The notes beneath the pieces were generated by a model. The model had not been told where the DNA came from. It searched no databases and saw nothing but the letters and a program-made list of their open reading frames with translations. This document shows, in pieces, positions 6,540-15,275 of a DNA stretch of 32,541 nt. Positions within the stretch are counted from its first letter, which is position 1. Each line of letters begins with the position of its first letter. Position numbers and translations under genes: made by a program. Origin of the DNA: JAJRRL01 sp047404195 (GTDB lineage: Bacteria; Pseudomonadota; Gammaproteobacteria; JAJRRL01). The DNA is taken from positions 1-32,541 of the forward strand of contig JBDOIU010000028.1 of assembly GCA_047404195.1 (NCBI GenBank), in the 5' to 3' direction.

Positions 6540-9173
6540 GTGAAATTTAATAACATAGAGCATTTCTGTGAAGGACTACGCGCTTGTGGTTCGAATGAGG
6601 ATCGTCATCAATTGCTTGAGGATACAATGGCTGAGGAGGGTGTTGTTGAGCAGTTGTGTCCGACAGCCGAAGATGTCCGTATGCTGCTTAGTATGCTACT
6701 AGATAATACAAAATCATATTTGCTCGGCTGTATAATGCAGAGAGAAAATTATTTGATACAGTTATGTGGTACATTTTATCATCTGAGCGTTTTGTGTTGG
6801 AATGCTCCGGATGTTACTACGTCACATTTACTTGATTTTTTTATATGTACAAGGCAGTATGCGGGCAGGTTGCATCACATTCCTTCGTGTGCGGGCTTAT
6901 CTTCGCTATGCCAAGCTCTACCGGATGCTGACATGTCACGTTTGCTTGATTATGCCATGCAAAATGAAAGGTGTTTCAAGGATAAGGCTCGGAATCTCGG
7001 TTTTGAATTAACTAGAATGTGGAAATGGCTACCGGCTGCTGATAAGCCACGTTTACTTGAGTATATGATGCAGAACGGAATATATTACCAGCTTTATGAT
7101 TTTAAGAATGAATTTGTCCCATATCTATTAGCTGATATATGTAAGGCACTTCAAGATGCAGATAAACCACGTTTTCTTGACTATATAATGCAGAGAGATA
7201 GGTCGATTGAGACTGAGTGCTCATTGGGTAATGTTGCTGATATATGTGAGATGCTTCCAGATGGTGATAAGTCACGGTTACTCGATTATGTGATTCATAA
7301 AGAAGACTATGTCAAGCAGTTGTGCTGCTCATATCATGAGCTTTTGGGTGTGTGTGAGGCGCTTCCGGCCGCTGATCAATCACGTTTAATTAATGATGTG
7401 ATACACAGAGATGAATTTTTCAAGACGTTGTTTTCTGGTTTCGATCGATTTATGCGGCTGTTGGAGCTACTTCCCGATGTTGAAAAGTCACGAATTATTG
7501 ATTGCGCAATACGAGGAGGTGTTTGCTTCAAGAAAATGTTCTCAGAGCCTTTTGAATTTCATCAGTTGTTGCAGAGTCTTTCAGATAATGTGAAATCAAA
7601 TTTATTCTGTTCCTTGGTGCAGAGGGAGAAGGATTTCACAAGGCACTTTGATAGCGTCGAAAGTTTTTTTTTCTTGTATGGAAAAGTTTCTGTTTTTGAT
7701 AAGTCACTTTTGATCGACTTTGTGACCCTGGGAGAACACTACTTGAAGATGCTATGTAGTGACGCAATGGGATTTGGTGCTTGTTGGGCTTTACTTTCGG
7801 GTGATCACAAGTCACGTTTATTCAGCTGTCTGATGCGGAGAGAAGGCTATTTAAAGGGGTTGTGTAAAGATTTTCTTAGCTTTTATCATATGCATTCTGT
7901 ACTTTCGGATTCTAATAAGTCACGTTTGCTTGATTTTTTGTTCCAGAGGGCAGACTATTTCTCGCAGTTGATTTCTGGATATCGTGATTTGAATAGTTTA
8001 TGGTGTCTGGTTTCAGATTCTGATACTGATAAATTGAGTTTTTTATCTTATCTAATGCAGAATGAAGATCTTTTCAAGCGTTTTTTTAAGGATGGTTATC
8101 AATCTTGTTATTATGAATTTCTAGATTCACATATGTCACACTTTCTCGGTTATGTCATGCAGAGAGAAAATTTTTTAAATCACCTGTGCCCTAATCCTCA
8201 GAGATTTGAAGATCTGTGCTATTCACAGCCAGTTTCTGTTAAATTACGACTGCTCAATTATGTAATGGAAAGAGCGGAGCTTTTTAAGAGGTTTTTTACG
8301 AGTTGTTCTGGTTTTCTTGCTATGTATTCGAAAATTTCAGTGTTTGAGAAGTCGCGTTTTCTCAATTATGTGATACAGAATGACTATGCTATGAAGATTT
8401 GCCGTAGCAGTTGCGAATTTGTACATATATGTAATGAATCTTCGGACATTGATAAGTCACGTCTATTTGATTATATGATTCAAAGCGACTATGCCATGCA
8501 GATTTGCAATAACAGTTTTGGATTTGTTGACATGTACAAGGTGCTTCCGGATGCTGATGGGTTACGTTTTCTTGATTATGTCATGCAGAGAGAAGTGTAT
8601 TTTAGGCAGTTGGTTACTGATGGCGAAACATTTTGTGATGTATATCAGTCACTTCCATCTGTGGGTAAATTACGTTTTCTTGGCTATGTCATGCGGAGAG
8701 AGGACTATTTTAGTACATTGTTTGGTAACCATTTTTCATTTTCGCCTCTCTATAAAGCTCTGTCGGATGATGGAAAGTCACTTTTGAGAGATTATTGTCT
8801 TATGAGAAGCGGTTTGTTGACATCTATGTTTGGTGAGCATGCTTGTTTAAGGGATGTGGTGGATTTCTTCCCGGCTACCCTGTTCCCGGAGTGTGACGCT
8901 AATACAAAGCTTTTAGAGGGTGCAGATACGTACAGAAAACATCAATCTCACAAGATTAAACATGAAATGAAATTGCACATGCTGGCCATTATTCCATTGG
9001 CTAGGTATCGATATATTATTCCAACTCTGATTAGACACATCCTGACATTTTCAGTTAGGTCAGAGGCTGGTAGAAATGTATTTGAGCTTTATGATGAAGC
9101 ACACTTTGATTTTTTTGCTAAACTAGCAGAAGGCCAAGCGCATGCGCAAGTCGAATCTCATCTAGCCAAATAG
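6540..9173 (+). CDS. 36-residue tandem-repeat protein, paralogue 2 (long)
   Basis: 877 residues, GTG start with a strong AGGAGG site four bases upstream. It has about 21 diverged copies of the unit seen in the upstream paralogue, most keeping a D.K(S)RLLDYVMQR-like first helix and an aromatic-rich second half. Unlike paralogue 1 the copies are diverged at DNA level, so this array is old. The N-terminal cap (FNNIEHFCEGLRACGSNEDR) is almost the same as in paralogue 3, and the C-terminal tail (KHEMKLHMLAI to HILTFSVRSEAGRNV) is common to all three. No signal peptide or transmembrane helix. Predicted to be an extended alpha-solenoid of unknown function; a secreted effector or scaffold is possible but not shown. 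Confidence 0.85.
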   Translation: MKFNNIEHFCEGLRACGSNEDRHQLLEDTMAEEGVVEQLCPTAEDVRMLLSMLLDNTKSYLLGCIMQRENYLIQLCGTFYHLSVLCWNAPDVTTSHLLDFFICTRQYAGRLHHIPSCAGLSSLCQALPDADMSRLLDYAMQNERCFKDKARNLGFELTRMWKWLPAADKPRLLEYMMQNGIYYQLYDFKNEFVPYLLADICKALQDADKPRFLDYIMQRDRSIETECSLGNVADICEMLPDGDKSRLLDYVIHKEDYVKQLCCSYHELLGVCEALPAADQSRLINDVIHRDEFFKTLFSGFDRFMRLLELLPDVEKSRIIDCAIRGGVCFKKMFSEPFEFHQLLQSLSDNVKSNLFCSLVQREKDFTRHFDSVESFFFLYGKVSVFDKSLLIDFVTLGEHYLKMLCSDAMGFGACWALLSGDHKSRLFSCLMRREGYLKGLCKDFLSFYHMHSVLSDSNKSRLLDFLFQRADYFSQLISGYRDLNSLWCLVSDSDTDKLSFLSYLMQNEDLFKRFFKDGYQSCYYEFLDSHMSHFLGYVMQRENFLNHLCPNPQRFEDLCYSQPVSVKLRLLNYVMERAELFKRFFTSCSGFLAMYSKISVFEKSRFLNYVIQNDYAMKICRSSCEFVHICNESSDIDKSRLFDYMIQSDYAMQICNNSFGFVDMYKVLPDADGLRFLDYVMQREVYFRQLVTDGETFCDVYQSLPSVGKLRFLGYVMRREDYFSTLFGNHFSFSPLYKALSDDGKSLLRDYCLMRSGLLTSMFGEHACLRDVVDFFPATLFPECDANTKLLEGADTYRKHQSHKIKHEMKLHMLAIIPLARYRYIIPTLIRHILTFSVRSEAGRNVFELYDEAHFDFFAKLAEGQAHAQVESHLAK

Positions 9174-9463
9174 TGTGCCACTCTTTAGTCTGGTTTTTCT
9201 GCTGGTGATGCCAGTCAGGTGTTGATGCATTCGTTAGTTACTACGCCTGCGGTAAAAGCTAAGGCTATAGAAGGTGTAGCTCATCCGGATGCAGATCAAA
9301 AAAGTCATCCTGTATGTGCTTGCCTGCATGGTTAAGCATTCAGTGTGATGGTGTCGGTATAATTAACGCACTGCGTCAGTGTAGTCAATAAGGTATAATT
9401 GACGCTAAACAGGTTTTCAAGTACAGTGCCATTGTGTGTTAATGCTTCAGCTTAGGAGGAGTA
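9174..9463 (+). repeat. 290-bp duplicated intergenic spacer, copy 2
   Basis: Second copy of the spacer at 6250-6539, with the same direct GGTATAATT motifs, inverted repeat, promoter and ribosome binding site. Homology continues into the flanking genes on both sides, showing that a unit of gene plus spacer was duplicated. Confidence 0.9.
9399..9427 (+). promoter_or_regulatory. Candidate promoter of paralogue 3
   Basis: TTGACG, 17 bp, TACAGT, the same as in spacer copy 1, ending 36 bp before the ATG. Confidence 0.5.
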
Positions 9464-10054
9464 ATGAAATTTAATAACATAGAACAGTTCTGTGAAGGAC
9501 TACGCGCTTGTGGTTCGAATGAGGATCGTCATCAATTGCTTGAGGATACAATGGCTGAGGAGGGCGTTGTTGAGCAGTTGTGTCCGACGGTAGATGCTGT
9601 ATGCATGCTTCTCGTAAATCTGCCACTCATTCCAAAATTACTCTTGATCGCCTATATAGAGCAGAGAGAAGATTATTTGAAACAGTTAAGTGTTACATTG
9701 TGTGATCTGAGTTGGTTGAATGTTAATATGTCAAATATTGATGAGTTTTTTAAATATCCAGGACAGCTTCTTAGTCATTTTTCATCGACGTACGGAAAAT
9801 ATCAATGTCACAAAACTAAGCATGAAATGAAGTGCCACATGTTGGTAGTGTTGCCATTGCTTAAGTTTCGGTGTATTGATCCAATGCTGATGAAGCACAT
9901 CCTGACATTTTCAGTTAGGTCAGAGGCTGGTAGAAATGTATTTGATCTTTATGATGAAGCACGCTTTGATTTTTTTGCTAAATTAGAAGACAGGTCGAGT
10001 ACTCGTGCAAGCGCAACCACAGTTGGCAAGGAAGCCTGCCATTCTGCAGTCTAG
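9464..10054 (+). CDS. 36-residue-repeat family protein, paralogue 3 (short)
   Basis: 196 residues, ATG start with AGGAGG upstream. Its N-terminal 45 or so residues nearly match paralogue 2, then only about one further repeat unit follows before the shared C-terminal tail (KHEMKCHMLVV to HILTFSVRSEAG). It looks like an internally deleted copy from which the solenoid has been lost. The last residues differ from the SHLAK ends of its paralogues: DNA homology continues in another frame, through the position of the old stop, so the reading frame has shifted and now ends 24 codons or so later. The stop overlaps the stop of pilQ on the other strand. It could be a functional cap-only protein or a decaying copy. 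Confidence 0.7.
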   Translation: MKFNNIEQFCEGLRACGSNEDRHQLLEDTMAEEGVVEQLCPTVDAVCMLLVNLPLIPKLLLIAYIEQREDYLKQLSVTLCDLSWLNVNMSNIDEFFKYPGQLLSHFSSTYGKYQCHKTKHEMKCHMLVVLPLLKFRCIDPMLMKHILTFSVRSEAGRNVFDLYDEARFDFFAKLEDRSSTRASATTVGKEACHSAV

Positions 10055-11037
10055 TTTTTTTGCTGGCTATGCCAGTCAGGTGTCACTATTACCAGGAGTT
10101 CTTGACGCTGCCATAGCCAACGTTGGTGGGTGAATAGCTTGCCAATGATGGGTATACTGCTCAAGATGGGTATACGTGTATCAGCGCGCTCAATACGATG
10201 CGTAAACATCCCACCCAACACAATTGTCTGGTGGTTTTTGATCTGAATGGCGCTGTGAATTTTTTGTGTGCGAATGGCGGGTATGCCGCCCACTGATAGA
10301 TCACTGATTTTATCCTGCTGTAGCTGTATACGTAAAGATAGCCTTTGTTTGTCAATCAAGCGAGGGTGTAAAGTCAGCTTCAGTGTGGCACTTTTAAATG
10401 TGGTGCTGGTATCACCATCTTTTGAGCGCTCATAATACGGGACTTCTTCGCCAGATTCAATCATGGATTCCTCTTTGTCAGCCATGCGTAATGTTGGGCT
10501 GGCAATCACGGCACCGTAGCCATGATGAATCATCGCATCAATATTGCGTAGAATAGACTGAATGGGCTGCCAATGTTTTTGTGTGTTTTCTAAATCAGTC
10601 ATGGTGTGGCGCTGTGACACCTCTTTTGATGATAATGATTGTATGCGTAAGCCAAGTTGCTGCATAGCCATTGTATCAATCGTAATAATTTTGACATGAA
10701 TATTAATTTGTGTCTTCTCTCGATCAGTTTCAGTGATCAATTGCTTTAGTTTTGTTGGGTTTGTAACTTTTCCTACAATCCAAACCCCGTTGCTGACGTT
10801 ATCAGCAACGACATGGCTTTTTTCACCAAGTAATGCCGTACGCATTGCTGTTATCATTTTTTTAATATCTGTTGCATGGCGATGTTTAATTGCAAAGTGT
10901 TGTATGTTGGGTGCAGTGTTTTCATGCTGCTCTAACATGGCAAATGGATTGTGCTGGACTGTGGTGCTAGCCTGTGCGAGCACTATTTGCGCTGTCAGGA
11001 TCAGTGTGGTGGTCAGGCGAGCTGTACTTCTATTCAA
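10051..11037 (-). CDS. pilQ: Competence/type IV pilus secretin, PilQ/HofQ/ComE type (short)
   Basis: 328 residues, well below HofQ (about 410) and far below full PilQ. A signal peptide ends near AQA (residues 1-23). A small STN/N1-like domain (about 44-105) precedes the secretin domain (about 110-320), with the conserved VIASPTLRM strand, the GEEVPYYE segment at 197-203, LGGMF at 274-278 and the closing signature TRIPILSSIPIIGKLF at 287-302. The protein would form the outer-membrane ring through which DNA or a pilus passes. The start is TTG, supported by GGAG six bases upstream and an in-frame stop two codons before it. No AMIN domain is seen. The final eight codons lie in DNA homologous to the flanks of the neighbouring repeat-gene family, so this 3' end may have been remodelled. 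Confidence 0.88.
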   Translation of the reverse strand: MNRSTARLTTTLILTAQIVLAQASTTVQHNPFAMLEQHENTAPNIQHFAIKHRHATDIKKMITAMRTALLGEKSHVVADNVSNGVWIVGKVTNPTKLKQLITETDREKTQINIHVKIITIDTMAMQQLGLRIQSLSSKEVSQRHTMTDLENTQKHWQPIQSILRNIDAMIHHGYGAVIASPTLRMADKEESMIESGEEVPYYERSKDGDTSTTFKSATLKLTLHPRLIDKQRLSLRIQLQQDKISDLSVGGIPAIRTQKIHSAIQIKNHQTIVLGGMFTHRIERADTRIPILSSIPIIGKLFTHQRWLWQRQELLVIVTPDWHSQQKN

Positions 11038-11113
11038 TAGTCACTCCATTCTATTGGTGATGTTGTTGTTATCGTATCGCATGATTAAGTTGCTTGTTAC
11101 CGTATTTTTATTG

Positions 11114-11473
11114 CTAACACTTTATTTTATATTGAATATACGCATGTAAATTTAATGTTGACTTGAATGTGGGAGTTAGATTGAATTGAATGATTGTCAT
11201 GTATGGTTGTGCTTGTAATTGCTGCATATAATGAATCATATTCTGGTATGTCGCATTCTTAGAGTACCATCGATTGATTGTTTGGTGTATGAGTCTTCCT
11301 TCGTGGCAAGGTTTGATGATATGGTGCGAGTCTTGGCGGTACCTATGCATTAAAATGAGTGTCGTGCTGCAGCTGAGTAAGAGGCAAATAATACCCATTA
11401 ACCATGCAATTTTCTGGCTATGGTACATGATGATTGCCAATGCATATTGTTTATAGTAGCGCTGTATAATCAT
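11114..11473 (-). CDS. PilO/HofO-like inner-membrane protein (by position)
   Basis: 119 residues with one predicted transmembrane helix (about 22-42, MGIICLLLSCSTTLILM) and a short periplasmic part. Sequence similarity to known PilO is not obvious; the assignment rests on gene order (PilM-like, PilN-like, this gene, PilQ) divergent from mrcA, as in many gammaproteobacteria. Its ATG overlaps the stop of the upstream gene in an ATGA arrangement, so translation is probably coupled. A 76-bp gap without a gene separates it from pilQ, where pilP/comD would be expected. Confidence 0.6.
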   Translation of the reverse strand: MIIQRYYKQYALAIIMYHSQKIAWLMGIICLLLSCSTTLILMHRYRQDSHHIIKPCHEGRLIHQTINRWYSKNATYQNMIHYMQQLQAQPYMTIIQFNLTPTFKSTLNLHAYIQYKIKC

Positions 11474-11898
11474 ATTAAATCACCCTTTTCCCTAAGCGGG
11501 TAACAGATACCAGATGCGATTCTTTGCTTAATTGTCATTGACTGATTTTTATTATCAACGCTGACGTGCTTAATATGGTGCCGTGGACAGCGCTGCAGAA
11601 ATGATGCTGCACTTTTTTTCAGTAACAATCGATTAATGCAGTGAATACGGCTAACAAGGAAGTCATGTTGATAGCTCATGTTTTCAATACGACAGCCTAC
11701 CTGCAGTGCATGTGTCCAAGCGTTGAGATCATTAATGGTGCTTGTAAAGACAGACTGCCTACTTTCTTGTCTGCGGCTTTTTTGTGGGTATTTTTGTGTC
11801 CCTGGTCGATCGAATATGAGTAGATAGACGCAAGTTAGCATGATGAGGCTATTAAAAATAAGTGAGCGCTGTATGCCTTTATTCACTGTGATTTGCAT
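11470..11898 (-). CDS. PilN/HofN-like inner-membrane protein (by position)
   Basis: 142 residues with a short cytoplasmic N-terminus and one transmembrane helix at about 12-29 (LIFNSLIMLTCVYLLIF), the layout of PilN, which with PilM and PilO builds the inner-membrane assembly platform. The rest is basic and poorly conserved. It overlaps the upstream PilM-like gene by 20 bp and the downstream gene by 4 bp, a tight operon. Identification is by topology and order rather than by a strong motif. Confidence 0.6.
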   Translation of the reverse strand: MQITVNKGIQRSLIFNSLIMLTCVYLLIFDRPGTQKYPQKSRRQESRQSVFTSTINDLNAWTHALQVGCRIENMSYQHDFLVSRIHCINRLLLKKSAASFLQRCPRHHIKHVSVDNKNQSMTIKQRIASGICYPLREKGDLI

Positions 11899-12574
11899 GT
11901 CGTTCTTTATAGATTTGTTGTCTGGTTACAAAGCGAATATTGGGCTGTTTAAGAACTTGTAGACTGTGATGCGTGCAGAGCGCTTCCGAATCTGCAATGA
12001 TGCAGATGGCAGGTTGATCATGTTGCGTGACTTCGCTGACCAGTTGTACTGCGATCACCAAATCAACAATGATCTTATCGTCTTGACTGTTCAAGATCGG
12101 TAGGCTAATAAATTCCACAATACCGCGTGCATTGAGGATCAGCACATTCAGTTGGAACTGTTCGATGATAATAATATTTTTTGGTGGGGTAGGTTGCCGT
12201 ATCGCCCAGCGCATCATGTCACCTGGCCAGCAAGAGATTTTGTGTAGCTTGACGTTGATTTGTCGACATGTTGCGTAGATGGCGGTTACCAGCTTTTTAT
12301 TCCAGCGTGCTTGTAATGTATCTGTGCCATACGAGAAAACGCATTGGCCATGTTTAGGGCTGTTTCCCCGCAGCCATGAGCGGGCATTTGTCCATTTAGC
12401 ATGCCGGTTCACCCATAATGCCTGTGTAGCACAAGGTAGAGACAGATGATAATGACCGCCTGTTTGGCATTGCTGCTCAAGCTCGCGCAGCAGGGTTTGG
12501 GCAATGGCGCCATTCCCGTGAGCGTTTGTTGAGAAGTGTGTGCCAAGAAACAGTGTTTTATGGTATGTCGACAT
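11879..12574 (-). CDS. PilM/HofM/ComA-like protein (by position)
   Basis: 231 residues, cytoplasmic, no signal peptide. First gene of the operon, ATG start with GGAG upstream. Its place (divergent from mrcA and followed by PilN-, PilO- and PilQ-like products) marks it as the PilM/ComA equivalent, an actin-like platform protein. The sequence is strongly diverged and shorter than PilM (about 350 residues); the alternating strands at NIIIIEQFQLNVLILNARG could be part of the actin-like fold. The whole operon seems reduced, so it may serve DNA uptake rather than a full pilus, or be decaying. Confidence 0.6.
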   Translation of the reverse strand: MSTYHKTLFLGTHFSTNAHGNGAIAQTLLRELEQQCQTGGHYHLSLPCATQALWVNRHAKWTNARSWLRGNSPKHGQCVFSYGTDTLQARWNKKLVTAIYATCRQINVKLHKISCWPGDMMRWAIRQPTPPKNIIIIEQFQLNVLILNARGIVEFISLPILNSQDDKIIVDLVIAVQLVSEVTQHDQPAICIIADSEALCTHHSLQVLKQPNIRFVTRQQIYKERHANHSE

Positions 12575-12689
12575 GCATACTCCGCAGTAAGTTGTGCAGT
12601 GATTAGTCTATAACAAACCAGCGTTTGCCCACTACCGTGTTTTAACGGGGTAATATAGAGGCGACGCATATTAGGCTGGGGTAGGTATC

Positions 12690-12717
12690 TTGAAAAATGA
12701 CACGATTGTGCTAGAAT
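12690..12717 (+). promoter_or_regulatory. mrcA: Promoter of mrcA
   Basis: TTGAAA (five of six) and TAGAAT (five of six) with a 16-bp spacer. Transcription would begin near 12724, which rules out the TTG at 12718 as the start and favours the ATG at 12748. Confidence 0.6.
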
Positions 12718-12747
12718 TTGTGCAGTCATATGATGATTGGGATCGAT

Positions 12748-15153
12748 ATGGGCAGTCAATCACGTAAAGTTAAAAAAACGGCTCGACGCAGTCGCTGTAA
12801 GCGCTTTCTTCTGGCCATTGCCAGTGTTGCAATGACAGGTTGTGTGGCTGTGTCAGCGTTGGTCCTTGTGGTACAGCAAGAGTTGCCGGATGTCAGCACT
12901 TTAGGTGACATGCACTTGCAGGTGCCAATGAAGATTTACACGCGCAATGGCACATTGATTGCGCAATATGGAGAAAAGCGTCGGCAGCCGGTACCATTGT
13001 CCGTAGTACCACCTCTGCTTGTTAAAGCCGTTCTTGCAACTGAAGATGCACGTTTTTATGACCATCCAGGAGTGGATTTTGTCGGTTTGATGCGCGCAGC
13101 AGTTGTGATGCTGAAAAGTGGGCGTAAAGCGCAAGGTGCGAGTACCATTACGATGCAGGTTGCCAGAAATTTCTATCTGACGCGCGAAAAAACATTTACG
13201 CGTAAGCTAAAAGAGATTTTGTTGGCTATTAAGATTGACCAACACTTCACTAAAGACAAGATATTATCCCTCTATCTGAATAAAATTTATTTTGGTAATC
13301 GCGCTTATGGTGTGGCTGCTGCAGCTCGAGTTTACTACGGGCGGCCACTGTCAGCGTTGACATTGCCTGAGATAGCCATGATTGCAGGTTTGCCGCAATC
13401 GCCCTCACGTAATAACCCGCTGCGACGACCACAGGCAGCATTGAAGCGTCGTAATCATGTGCTGGGACGCATGCTGCAGCTGGGTAATATCACTCAGACG
13501 CAATACGATACTGCTACTACGGCGCCTGTCACCGCACGCTACCATCGATTGTCGACACCTTACACCGCACCGTATGTTGCTGAATGGGTACGTCAACAAG
13601 TGCTCACGCATTATGGCGCTGCAGCATACGAGCGAGGTCTTAACATATATACAAGTATCACAGAGGCAGCACAAAATGCTGCAAATGAAGCGGTGCATAC
13701 TGGTTTATTGGACTATGAGCGTCGTCATGGTTATACCGGCCCAGAAGCACATTTGCCGATCCTTGAGCGACCTATTTGGTCAACCTTATTGGCGCAACGT
13801 CCGCAATTAAATTGGTTGCCGGCTGCTGTGGTCACAGCTGTTTACGATAAGCGAATTGATGTTCAGCGCCAGGATGGTTCTGTTCTCACTTTGCCATGGT
13901 CGGCTTTGTCTTGGGCTCGACCTCGACTAGAGAAGGGTAAGATGGGTGCGCGTCCACAGCGTGCTACTGATATTGTGCAGGTGGGTGATGTGATACGCTT
14001 GCGACAAGTCAAACAGTCTGCTACAAAACCATCATGGCAGTTGGTTGGCATCCCTGCAACGCAGGCTGCGTTGGTATCACTGGATCCAAAGAGTGGGGAG
14101 ATTCTGGCGTGTGTTGGCGGCTTTAGTCATCGTTTGAGTGTATTCAATCGTGTTTTTCAAGCCAAGCGGCAGCCGGGCTCTAGTTTCAAGCCGTTCATTT
14201 ATTCCGCTGGTTTGTGGGATGGCATGACATTGGCGAGTATTGTGAATGACTCTCCTATTACCATCGCGGACAGTGGCGAAAACAGTTATTGGCGGCCACA
14301 AAACGATTCGCGACACTTTTATGGTCCAACCACATTGCGGCGTGGTCTTGAGCGTTCACGTAATTTGGTATCTATCCGTATATTACGGCATGTTGGTGTG
14401 GATAAGGCGCGTAGTTATTTGCAGCATTTTGGTTTTGAGCCGGCACAAATGCCAGCCAGTCTATCACTGGCGCTTGGTGCCGGTTTGGTGACGCCTATTC
14501 AGATGGCGCGGGCTTATGCCATTTTAGCAAATACGGGACATTGGGTGCAGCCACGCCTGATTGATCATATCGATGTGATGCAAGCAGATGGTCAGTATCA
14601 ACTGAGTCAAGATAAGTGGCCCATGGCATCTGCTTGTGTTGCTGATGATAGTATTCAGTCACTGCCACAATGCCAAGAGCAGGTGATCACACCACAAAAC
14701 GCTTTTCTGATGACGCAAGCGTTACGTGGTGTTATTCAGCATGGTACTGGAAGGGCTGCTCGTGTACTCAAGCGTCAATCACTGGCTGGAAAAACAGGGA
14801 CTACTAATAAGCAAGTTGATGCATGGTTTGCAGGTTATAGTCCAAGTGTTGCTACGATTGTTTGGGTAGGTAAAGATAATATGCAGCCTATTTATGAGTA
14901 CGGCTCAAAAGCAGCCTTACCTATTTGGATTCAGTTTATGAAGTCTGCATTAGTGGGTAAGGCTCAGCAAATATGGCAGCCACCCACTGGCATAGTGGCG
15001 GTGCGCATTCACCCAAAAACAGGCCAACTCGTCACGAATGATACGCGTGATGCCGTGATGGAATACTTTCGTGCGGAGCATGTTCCTATTGAAGCTGAAG
15101 CAGTCAGTGTGGATAATACTGCGACTGGGCACTCAGAAGATGATATTTTTTAA
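12748..15153 (+). CDS. mrcA: Penicillin-binding protein 1A, bifunctional transglycosylase/transpeptidase
   Basis: 801 residues from the ATG chosen here. An N-terminal membrane anchor (about 20-43) is followed by a GT51 glycosyltransferase domain with catalytic Glu99 in ATEDARFY, the GASTITMQVARN motif and the NKIYFGNRAYGV motif. An OB-like insert with VQVGDVIRLRQ leads to the transpeptidase domain: Ser478 in SSFK, SRN at 537-539 and KTG at 682-684. It polymerises lipid II and cross-links peptides in the periplasm. Divergence from the pil-type operon is the usual gammaproteobacterial arrangement. In-frame ATGs at 12730 and 12733 are possible starts, but the promoter position and the GGG seven bases before 12748 favour the latter. 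Confidence 0.96.
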   Translation: MGSQSRKVKKTARRSRCKRFLLAIASVAMTGCVAVSALVLVVQQELPDVSTLGDMHLQVPMKIYTRNGTLIAQYGEKRRQPVPLSVVPPLLVKAVLATEDARFYDHPGVDFVGLMRAAVVMLKSGRKAQGASTITMQVARNFYLTREKTFTRKLKEILLAIKIDQHFTKDKILSLYLNKIYFGNRAYGVAAAARVYYGRPLSALTLPEIAMIAGLPQSPSRNNPLRRPQAALKRRNHVLGRMLQLGNITQTQYDTATTAPVTARYHRLSTPYTAPYVAEWVRQQVLTHYGAAAYERGLNIYTSITEAAQNAANEAVHTGLLDYERRHGYTGPEAHLPILERPIWSTLLAQRPQLNWLPAAVVTAVYDKRIDVQRQDGSVLTLPWSALSWARPRLEKGKMGARPQRATDIVQVGDVIRLRQVKQSATKPSWQLVGIPATQAALVSLDPKSGEILACVGGFSHRLSVFNRVFQAKRQPGSSFKPFIYSAGLWDGMTLASIVNDSPITIADSGENSYWRPQNDSRHFYGPTTLRRGLERSRNLVSIRILRHVGVDKARSYLQHFGFEPAQMPASLSLALGAGLVTPIQMARAYAILANTGHWVQPRLIDHIDVMQADGQYQLSQDKWPMASACVADDSIQSLPQCQEQVITPQNAFLMTQALRGVIQHGTGRAARVLKRQSLAGKTGTTNKQVDAWFAGYSPSVATIVWVGKDNMQPIYEYGSKAALPIWIQFMKSALVGKAQQIWQPPTGIVAVRIHPKTGQLVTNDTRDAVMEYFRAEHVPIEAEAVSVDNTATGHSEDDIF

Positions 15154-15275
15154 AGCCTTGGTGATTTCTCGTTTTGTGTTTCATTAGTCGATGGTGTCAG
15201 AGTGAACTGTCTATTCAGCTTATGCGTAGTACATGATGATTGGCAGGTATGGCGTGCAGTAGCTGACACAATAAA

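Noticed and set aside
12718..12747. TTG start extending mrcA by ten codons
   Set aside because: It abuts the -10 element of the likely promoter, upstream of the predicted transcription start.
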